Shown piece by piece: positions 5,932 to 10,870 of a stretch of DNA of 10,870 nt. A program made the position numbers and the translations under genes. The stretch comes from JAVDCA01 sp036491235 (GTDB lineage Bacteria > Pseudomonadota > Alphaproteobacteria > Rhizobiales > Xanthobacteraceae), in contig DASXCK010000246.1 of NCBI GenBank assembly GCA_036491235.1, positions 1 to 10,870 of the forward strand, in the 5' to 3' direction. The notes beneath the pieces were generated by a model. It was not told the DNA's origin. It saw only the letters and a program-made list of their open reading frames with translations, and searched no databases. Numbering within the stretch: the first letter of the stretch is position 1; every line of letters begins with the position of its first letter.

Positions 5932-8412
5932 GTGGCGATCTCGACGGTTCATCGCGGTTTTGATGCCGGCGCCTTCCTGCCGGACGATCTCCGGGCGGCG
6001 TTCAAACGCCGGCTGCACGAGATCTGCGGCCTCGTGCTCATCGCGGGCGCCGTGCTGGCGATGGCGTCGCTCGCCACCTGGTCGGTCAAGGATCCGAGCT
6101 TCAGCTACGCGACCGGCGCGCCCGTGCGCAACATTCTCGGCGCGCATGGCGCGGTCGCGGCCGACCTCCTCATGCAATTGTTCGGCCTTGCCGCGATCGC
6201 GCTGGTGCTGCCGATCGCGCTGTGGGGCTGGCGGCTCACGACTCACCGCCGGCTCGACCGCATGCGGGTGCGGCTCGTGTTGTGGTTCGTCGGCGCGCTG
6301 CTCATGGCCGGCTTCCTCGCCTGCCTCACGCGTCCGCACACCTGGCCGCTGCCGACCGGGCTGGGCGGCGTGATCGGGGATACGCTGCTGCGGGTGCCGG
6401 CCTGGTTCTCGGGCGGGGTCCTGAGCGGCCTGCCGCGCCTCATCATCGCGCTGGTGCTCGGCTGCACGGCGTTCGTTCTGGTCGTCAGCGGCTGCGGCGT
6501 CGGACTGCATGCGCCGGCCGACGACGACAGCGATGCCGACGAGGAAGATGACGCGGACGACGGCGAGAGCCCGCTCGAGATCGCGCTCGGCTGGCTCGGG
6601 CACGGCGTGCTGAGCCTGCGCGCCGCGATCGCACGCGGCATTGGGGGCTTCTTCGCGCGCCGCAGCGCCGCAGCGCAGGAGCGCAAGGCACCGAAGCGAC
6701 GGGTCGAGCCGCGCATCGTCCCGCCGGCGAATGCCGCGCCGGCGCCCGACGATGGTGAAGAAGAAGGCGAGGAAGAAGGCGAAGACGCGGGTGACGCGGG
6801 GGAAAAGACCGGGTCGCGCTCAACGCTGCGCGTGACGCCGCCCAAGGCCGCGCGCGGCCCCCTCAAGGCGCCGGCGCGCAAATCGTCGAGCGGATACGAG
6901 CTGCCCTCCCTCAACCTGCTGGCGGCGCCGAAGGCGCAGGAGCGCTTCGCGCCGAGCGTCGAGTCGCTGCAGGAGAATGCGACGGCGCTCGAGAACGTGC
7001 TGGGCGACTTCGGCGTGCGCGGCGAGATCATCAATGCGCGCCCCGGCCCGGTGGTGACGCTCTACGAGCTCGAGCCGGCGCCCGGCATCAAGTCGTCGCG
7101 GGTTATCGGGCTCGCGGACGACATCGCGCGCTCGATGAGCGCGGTGTCGGCGCGCGTCGCCGTCGTCTCCGGCCGCAACGCCATCGGCATCGAGCTGCCC
7201 AACCCGACGCGCGAGAAGGTCTACCTGCGCGAGCTCCTGGCGACCGAGGAGTTCAACAACTCGCACGACAAGCTGCCGCTCTGTCTCGGCAAGACCATCG
7301 GCGGTGAGCCGGTGATCGTCGACCTCGCCCGGATGCCGCATCTGCTCATCGCCGGCACCACCGGTTCGGGCAAGTCGGTCGGGATCAACACCATGATCCT
7401 GAGCCTGATTTATCGGCTCGGCCCCAATCAGTGCCGCCTGATCATGGTCGATCCGAAGATGCTGGAGCTCTCGGCCTACGACAACATCCCGCATCTCCTC
7501 ACCCCGGTCGTCACCGATCCGAAGAAGGCCGTGGTCGCGCTCAAGTGGGCGGTGCGCGAGATGGAGGACCGCTATCGCAAGATGGCGAAACTCGGCGTGC
7601 GCAACATCGGCAGCTACAACGACCGGCTCGCCGATGCCAAGGCGAAGGGCGAGACGCTGTCGCGTACCGTGCACACCGGCTACGACCAGGAAAGCGGCGA
7701 GGCGATCTACGAGAAGGAGGAGTTCGATTTCGAGCCCCTGCCCTACATCGTCGTGATCGTCGACGAGATGGCGGACCTCATGATGGTCGCCGGCAAGGAC
7801 ATCGAGGGCGCGATCCAGCGCCTCGCCCAGATGGCGCGCGCCGCCGGCATCCACGTGATCCTGGCCACCCAGCGCCCGTCGGTCGACGTCATCACCGGCA
7901 CCATCAAGGCGAACTTCCCGACCCGCATCTCCTTCCAGGTCACCTCGAAGATCGACAGCCGTACAATTCTCGGCGAGCAAGGCGCCGAGCAGCTGCTCGG
8001 CCAGGGCGACATGCTCTACATGGCGGGCGGCGGCCGCATCAGCCGCGTGCACGGCCCGTTCGTCTCCGACGACGAAGTCGAGAAGATCGTGCGCCATCTC
8101 AAGACGCAAGGGCAGCCGCAGTACCTCGAAGCGGTCACCGCCGACGATGACGTGGAGGGCGGCGAGGACGGTGCCGTGTTCGACGCGACCGGCATAGGCC
8201 AGGCGGAGGGGGGCGACCTCTACGCACAGGCCGTGCAGGTCGTCACCCGCGACCGCAAGGCATCGACCAGCTATATCCAGCGCCGCCTGCAGATCGGCTA
8301 CAACCGCGCCGCCTCCCTGATGGAGCGCATGGAGAAGGAAGGTATCGTCGGGCAGGCCAATCACGCCGGAAAACGCGAGATCCTGATCCCCGAGGAAGAA
8401 GAGCGGTTCTAG
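5932..8412 (+). CDS. ftsK: DNA translocase FtsK
   Basis: An 826-residue FtsK/SpoIIIE family motor that pumps DNA through the closing septum and helps to resolve chromosome dimers at dif with XerCD. The N-terminal part has four membrane segments (about 30-50, 82-102, 113-133, 165-188) that anchor it at the septum. A linker (about 190-320) carries two strongly acidic patches (197-210 and 273-288) and basic Pro/Ala segments. The motor follows from about 335: Walker A GTTGSGKS (475-482), Walker B IVVIVDE with Asp611/Glu612, and ATQRPSVDVITG (645-656). The C-terminal gamma domain (about 760-823, QAVQVVTRDRKASTSYIQRRLQIGYNR region) is the winged helix that reads polar DNA motifs. The start is GTG 5932 behind GGGGCGAG. 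The frame upstream reaches a stop at 5872 with no better start codon. Length is normal for alphaproteobacteria. Confidence 0.97.
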   Translation: MAISTVHRGFDAGAFLPDDLRAAFKRRLHEICGLVLIAGAVLAMASLATWSVKDPSFSYATGAPVRNILGAHGAVAADLLMQLFGLAAIALVLPIALWGWRLTTHRRLDRMRVRLVLWFVGALLMAGFLACLTRPHTWPLPTGLGGVIGDTLLRVPAWFSGGVLSGLPRLIIALVLGCTAFVLVVSGCGVGLHAPADDDSDADEEDDADDGESPLEIALGWLGHGVLSLRAAIARGIGGFFARRSAAAQERKAPKRRVEPRIVPPANAAPAPDDGEEEGEEEGEDAGDAGEKTGSRSTLRVTPPKAARGPLKAPARKSSSGYELPSLNLLAAPKAQERFAPSVESLQENATALENVLGDFGVRGEIINARPGPVVTLYELEPAPGIKSSRVIGLADDIARSMSAVSARVAVVSGRNAIGIELPNPTREKVYLRELLATEEFNNSHDKLPLCLGKTIGGEPVIVDLARMPHLLIAGTTGSGKSVGINTMILSLIYRLGPNQCRLIMVDPKMLELSAYDNIPHLLTPVVTDPKKAVVALKWAVREMEDRYRKMAKLGVRNIGSYNDRLADAKAKGETLSRTVHTGYDQESGEAIYEKEEFDFEPLPYIVVIVDEMADLMMVAGKDIEGAIQRLAQMARAAGIHVILATQRPSVDVITGTIKANFPTRISFQVTSKIDSRTILGEQGAEQLLGQGDMLYMAGGGRISRVHGPFVSDDEVEKIVRHLKTQGQPQYLEAVTADDDVEGGEDGAVFDATGIGQAEGGDLYAQAVQVVTRDRKASTSYIQRRLQIGYNRAASLMERMEKEGIVGQANHAGKREILIPEEEERF

Positions 8413-8431
8413 CCCTCTTGTCGCGGCGAGG

Positions 8432-8471
8432 CATAGCCGCTCGAAGAACGGCGTCGCTTCGCTCGCCTATG
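8432..8471. repeat. Palindromic intergenic repeat (CATAG...CTATG)
   Basis: The arms CATAG (8432) with CGAAG (8442) are mirrored by CTTCG (8457) with CTATG (8467), giving a two-part inverted repeat about 40 bases long just after the ftsK stop. The sequence CTTCGCTCGCCTATG resembles a dispersed repeat that I recall from Bradyrhizobium-type genomes. It lacks a T tract. Confidence 0.5.
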
Positions 8472-8479
8472 TGCCGGCC

Positions 8480-8536
8480 ATCCACGTCTTTCCTGCCGGA
8501 TCGCTGAGACGTGGATTGCCCGGGACAAGTCCGGGC
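8480..8536. repeat. Double-hairpin intergenic repeat (ATCCACGTCT / GCCCGG)
   Basis: ATCCACGTCT (8480-8489) and AGACGTGGAT (8507-8516) are a perfect 10-base inverted repeat with a 17-base loop. A second hairpin follows at once, GCCCGG (8518-8523) and CCGGGC (8531-8536) around GACAAGT, then ATGACG. This ACGTGGAT-plus-CCCGGGACAAG arrangement is a dispersed element of Bradyrhizobium-like genomes. It sits 100 bases before lolA. With no T tract it is more likely a repeat than a terminator, though it may insulate ftsK from lolA. Confidence 0.65.
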
Positions 8537-8635
8537 ATGACGGTGTGATTCAACAAATAAGGGTCGCGAAATCGCCACAGGGCGCGACTAGCCAAAAACT
8601 GCTAAGAACGAGTCGGGGCGCACGGAGATCAAGAC

Positions 8636-9373
8636 ATGCGGAAGGCGGGATTAGGCGCGCTCATCGCGGCGCTGTGGATCGGCGCGTCGGTTGCGGCCGC
8701 CGCCGAAGGCGTTCCGCTGCCCCAGCCGTCGCCGAAGAAACAGCCGGCCCAGAGCACGACGCGGCCGCCGGTTCCGATCACGCCCAACGCCGCCACGATC
8801 GCAACGCCGCAGCCCGGCCAGCAGACCGCGTTCGACGACAAGCAGCGCGCCCTGATCACGAAGATCAGCGCGTACCTGTCGAGCATGCAGACGCTGGTCG
8901 GCGATTTCGTCCAGGTCGGCCCGGACGGCAAGCGCACGGAAGGCCAGTTCTACATCCAGAAGCCCGGCAAGGTGCGGTTCGCCTACAATCCACCGAGTCC
9001 GGTCGACGTGGTCGCGGACGGCCAGTCGGTCGTCGTGCGCGATCGCAACCTCGATACGCAGGATCTCTATCCGCTGTCGCAGACGCCGCTGCGCTTCCTC
9101 CTGTCGGACCACCTCGACCTGATGCGCGACACCAATGTGATCTCGGTCTCGGCGGACGATACGTTCGTCACCCTCGTGATCGAGGAACATCAACTGGTCG
9201 CCGGCACCAGCCGGCTGATGATGATGTTCGGCGCCAAGGACATGCAGCTGCGCCAGTGGACCGTGACGGACCCGCAGGGCTACGACACCACCGTCGCGGT
9301 CTACAATCTCGACACCGCCAAGAAGCCCGATCCGAACCTGTTCGTCATCAATTATCCCGACCGCCATCAATAG
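8636..9373 (+). CDS. lolA: Outer-membrane lipoprotein carrier protein LolA
   Basis: A 245-residue periplasmic protein with a signal peptide (about 1-23, cleavage near VAAAA). A Pro/Gln/Thr-rich unstructured stretch (about 25-65) and a LolA domain (about 68-240) follow. LolA accepts lipoproteins from the LolCDE transporter and delivers them to the outer membrane. Recognisable family features are the amphipathic helix ending in MQTLVGDFVQ, the strand pair EGQFYIQKPGKVRFAY, the YNPP and DGQSVVV segments, and DLYPLSQTPLRFLL. The residue aligning with Arg43 of mature E. coli LolA is Lys109 here (QKPG), by eye. Alphaproteobacteria often lack LolB, so this protein may act alone at the outer membrane. 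ATG 8636 is supported by GGAG (8624-8627). It follows ftsK, but the gap contains two palindromic repeats, so independent transcription is likely. Confidence 0.9.
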   Translation: MRKAGLGALIAALWIGASVAAAAEGVPLPQPSPKKQPAQSTTRPPVPITPNAATIATPQPGQQTAFDDKQRALITKISAYLSSMQTLVGDFVQVGPDGKRTEGQFYIQKPGKVRFAYNPPSPVDVVADGQSVVVRDRNLDTQDLYPLSQTPLRFLLSDHLDLMRDTNVISVSADDTFVTLVIEEHQLVAGTSRLMMMFGAKDMQLRQWTVTDPQGYDTTVAVYNLDTAKKPDPNLFVINYPDRHQ

Positions 9374-9381
9374 GCGCTCTC

Positions 9382-9470
9382 GTCGTTGCGGGGCGTGCGG
9401 CGCACGCCGAAGCAATCTCGATCCGCAATCGCCCGGATCCCCGAGATTGCTTCGCTGCGCTCGCAATGAC
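9382..9470. repeat. Long palindromic element between lolA and xth
   Basis: The core is a perfect 12-base inverted repeat, GAAGCAATCTCG (9409-9420) and CGAGATTGCTTC (9442-9453). An inner stem ATCCG/CGGAT (9421-9425 and 9434-9438) lies inside it. The outer ends also mirror each other: GTCGTTGCG (9382-9390) against CGCAATGAC (9462-9470), one mismatch. The ends and core match the dispersed GTCATTGCGAG...GAAGCAATC element found in many proteobacteria, a MITE- or REP-like repeat with no coding capacity. It starts 8 bases after the lolA stop and ends 11 bases before the xth ATG. Confidence 0.8.
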
Positions 9471-9481
9471 ATTTATGAGCG

Positions 9482-10297
9482 ATGAACTTCATCGTCTCCA
9501 CCTGGAACATCAACTCGGTGCGGCTGCGCATCGATCTGGTGGCGAAGTTCGTCAAGGCCGAGCGGCCGGACGTGCTCTGCCTGCAGGAGACCAAGTGTCC
9601 GGACGACAAGTTTCCGCGCAAGCGCTTCGCCCGGCTCGGCTACACCCACATCGCGCTCAACGGACAGAAGGGCTATCACGGCGTCGCGATCGTCTCGCGC
9701 GTGCCGTTCGATTCCGTCGAGGCGCGCGACTACTGCAGCAAGACGGACTGCCGCCACATCGCGGTGACGTTTGGCGAGAAGGCGGGTCTGCGCGACCCCG
9801 CGACCGTGCATAACTTCTACGTGCCGGCGGGCGGCGACGAGCCAGATCCCGAGATCAACGTGAAGTTCGCCCACAAGCTCGCGTTCCTCGACGAGATGAC
9901 GCGTGAGCCGTCGCTGCGCCCGACCGACAAGGCGCGCGCGATCCTGGTCGGCGACCTCAACGTCGCGCCGCTCGAGCACGACGTCTGGAGCCACAAGCAG
10001 ATGCTGAAGGTGATTTCGCACACGCCGATCGAGTGCGAAAAGCTCACCGCGGCGCAAACATCCGGGCGCTGGCTCGACGCCATGCGCGCCTTCGTGCCTG
10101 AACCGGCCAAGCTCTACACCTGGTGGAGCTACCGCGCTGCCGATTGGGCGGCGGCCGACCGCGGCCGCCGGCTCGACCACATCTGGGTGAGCCAGGAGCT
10201 CGGCGACCGCGTCTCATCGCTGAAGATTCGCCGTGAGGCGCGCAGCTGGACGCGGCCGTCGGACCACGTGCCGGTGACGACAAGCGTGGAGCTGTAA
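9482..10297 (+). CDS. xth: Exodeoxyribonuclease III
   Basis: A 271-residue exonuclease/endonuclease/phosphatase-fold enzyme, the normal size for exonuclease III. It cuts DNA 5' of abasic sites and removes 3' blocking groups in base excision repair, using a divalent metal. Catalytic residues line up with E. coli XthA: Asn9 in WNIN, the metal ligand Glu36 in LQETK, Tyr113 in NFYVP, Asp158 and Asn160 in GDLN, Asp232 in LDHIW, and Asp261/His262 in SDHVPV. The start at ATG 9482 gives the usual MNFIVSTWNINSVR beginning. No Shine-Dalgarno is visible before it, because a palindromic repeat ends 11 bases upstream. ATG 9475 is out of frame. The gene is convergent with the cyclic-nucleotide-binding gene 44 bases downstream. 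Confidence 0.95.
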   Translation: MNFIVSTWNINSVRLRIDLVAKFVKAERPDVLCLQETKCPDDKFPRKRFARLGYTHIALNGQKGYHGVAIVSRVPFDSVEARDYCSKTDCRHIAVTFGEKAGLRDPATVHNFYVPAGGDEPDPEINVKFAHKLAFLDEMTREPSLRPTDKARAILVGDLNVAPLEHDVWSHKQMLKVISHTPIECEKLTAAQTSGRWLDAMRAFVPEPAKLYTWWSYRAADWAAADRGRRLDHIWVSQELGDRVSSLKIRREARSWTRPSDHVPVTTSVEL

Positions 10298-10307
10298 GAG
10301 CTCGCTC

Positions 10308-10328
10308 CCCGGATGCGCTGCGCCCGGG
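10308..10328. repeat. Palindromic repeat between convergent genes
   Basis: CCCGG (10308-10312) and CCGGG (10324-10328) form an inverted repeat around ATGCGCTGCGC. CCGGATGCGCTGCGCCCGGG is a sequence that I recognise as dispersed in Bradyrhizobium-like genomes. Its place between convergent stops would suit a bidirectional transcription end, but no T tract is present. Confidence 0.5.
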
Positions 10329-10341
10329 ACACGAGGCTTTA

Positions 10342-10812
10342 TCATCGCCGTGGCGGCCTCACGTCGAGCGTGCCGCGCACCTTGATCATATCTTCCGAGG
10401 CCTGCGTCGTGCGCGTTGCGATGTGGTCGCGCAGGCGCCGCGCGGCGTCCGGATAGCCTTCCAGCATCTTGAGGAAGAGGCTGCGCGGAACGCGGATCAC
10501 CGTCGAGGGCTCGGTCGCGGTTGCGGTGACGGGACGCGTGGTCTCGGTGAGGAGGGCGAGCTCGCCCAAAAGCGCGCCGCGCTTCACCGTGACGGCGGCG
10601 GCGTCGGCCTCGAGCGTACCGATCGACAGCTGGAACGAGCCATCCTGCACGATGAACCCGGCGTCAGCCGGATCGCCGGCCGTGAACAGCACCTCGCCGG
10701 CGTGCACATAACGGTTCTCGGCGCCGATTGCGACAATCCGCAACGCATCGCGGCCGAGGATCGAGAAGCTCGGCACACCTTCCAGAAACGCGATGTCGTC
10801 CTCGATCGTCAT
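10342..10812 (-). CDS. Stand-alone cyclic nucleotide-binding domain protein (Crp/Fnr sensor fold without HTH)
   Basis: A 156-residue protein made almost entirely of one cyclic nucleotide-binding domain (about 10-130). The beta-roll elements HAGEVLFTAGDPADAGFIV (37-55) and DGSFQLSI are clear. The phosphate-binding cassette reads GELALLTETTRPVTATA, with Glu84 and Arg93 as the expected cAMP ribose and phosphate contacts. No DNA-binding helix-turn-helix and no membrane segment or kinase follows; the chain ends with about 25 polar residues. It is therefore probably a cytoplasmic cyclic-nucleotide or ligand sensor acting through a partner, which I cannot identify. The start ATG (10810-10812) has no good ribosome site. 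Its upstream DNA is a palindromic repeat running off the window. It may be co-transcribed with a gene lying to the right of the window. Confidence 0.88.
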   Translation of the reverse strand: MTIEDDIAFLEGVPSFSILGRDALRIVAIGAENRYVHAGEVLFTAGDPADAGFIVQDGSFQLSIGTLEADAAAVTVKRGALLGELALLTETTRPVTATATEPSTVIRVPRSLFLKMLEGYPDAARRLRDHIATRTTQASEDMIKVRGTLDVRPPRR

Positions 10813-10830
10813 CCGGGTCGAGCACTTTTG

Positions 10831-10870
10831 CGCATGATCTGTTGCGAAAACCGGTCCCCACTTTTCGGGA
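10831..10870. repeat. Partial dispersed palindromic repeat at the right edge
   Basis: CGAAAA (10845-10850) and TTTTCG (10862-10867) form an inverted repeat around CCGGTCCCCAC. With the preceding CGCATGATCTGTTG it matches the common Hyphomicrobiales intergenic element of the form GCATGATC...CGAAAACCGG...CACTTTTCGGGATCATGC. The outer right arm lies beyond the window. It begins 18 bases upstream of the cyclic-nucleotide-binding gene's start codon. Confidence 0.65.

Noticed and set aside
6820..8364. A 514-codon open frame on the minus strand
   Set aside because: Antisense to the ftsK motor domain, shadow composition, no recognisable fold or ribosome site.
8545..9813. A 422-codon plus-strand frame spanning lolA and the start of xth
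   Set aside because: It crosses a palindromic repeat and overlaps two well-supported genes in another frame; Arg/Ala-rich, no domain.
1..10870. CRISPR array, tRNA or rRNA gene, prophage or transposase
   Set aside because: No regularly spaced repeats, tRNA cloverleaf, rRNA-like stretch, integrase or transposase motif was seen on either strand.

Overview
The window is a GC-rich chromosomal segment from an alphaproteobacterium, most likely a Hyphomicrobiales member of the Bradyrhizobium/Rhodopseudomonas/Xanthobacteraceae type. The reasons are the high GC coding style, a CtrA-type TTAA-N7-TTAAC box, several intergenic palindromic repeats that I recognise from that order, and the gene order itself (glnK-amtB-glnK-amtB, aminotransferase, ftsK, lolA, xth). 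The species cannot be fixed from the sequence alone. It reads as ordinary core chromosome: I see no phage, insertion sequence with a transposase, CRISPR array, tRNA or rRNA.

Region 1 (1-4243) is a nitrogen-sensing and ammonium-uptake block. The last 12 codons of an upstream gene, probably tesB, run in from the left edge. Two tandem glnK-amtB pairs follow. Each pair encodes a 112-residue PII signal protein with the uridylylation residue Tyr51, and an Amt ammonium channel with a signal peptide, the twin pore histidines and the Phe/Trp gate residues. Each amtB is closed by a convincing hairpin-plus-T-tract terminator, so the pairs look like two transcription units. Only the second pair has a recognisable sigma-54 (-24/-12) promoter, with a non-consensus -12 element, which suggests that the two units respond differently to nitrogen limitation.

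Region 2 (4244-8412) starts with about 350 bases of non-coding DNA carrying a perfect CtrA box. It continues with a fold-type I PLP aminotransferase resembling succinyldiaminopimelate aminotransferase (DapC), then ftsK, the DNA translocase of division and chromosome segregation. A short run of imperfect CCAAG repeats lies between them. If the two genes are co-transcribed, the CtrA box could tie a cell-wall precursor enzyme and FtsK to the cell cycle.

Region 3 (8413-10870) holds lolA (periplasmic lipoprotein carrier), xth (exonuclease III family) and, on the opposite strand and convergent, a small stand-alone cyclic-nucleotide-binding-domain protein. All three intergenic gaps, plus the right edge of the window, contain palindromic repeat elements. 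One ends 11 bases before the xth start codon, and another occupies the DNA just upstream of the cyclic-nucleotide-binding gene.

I found no undescribed multi-gene system. The observations most worth following are the CtrA box, the asymmetric regulation of the duplicated glnK-amtB pairs, and the palindromic elements sitting in promoter and leader positions.
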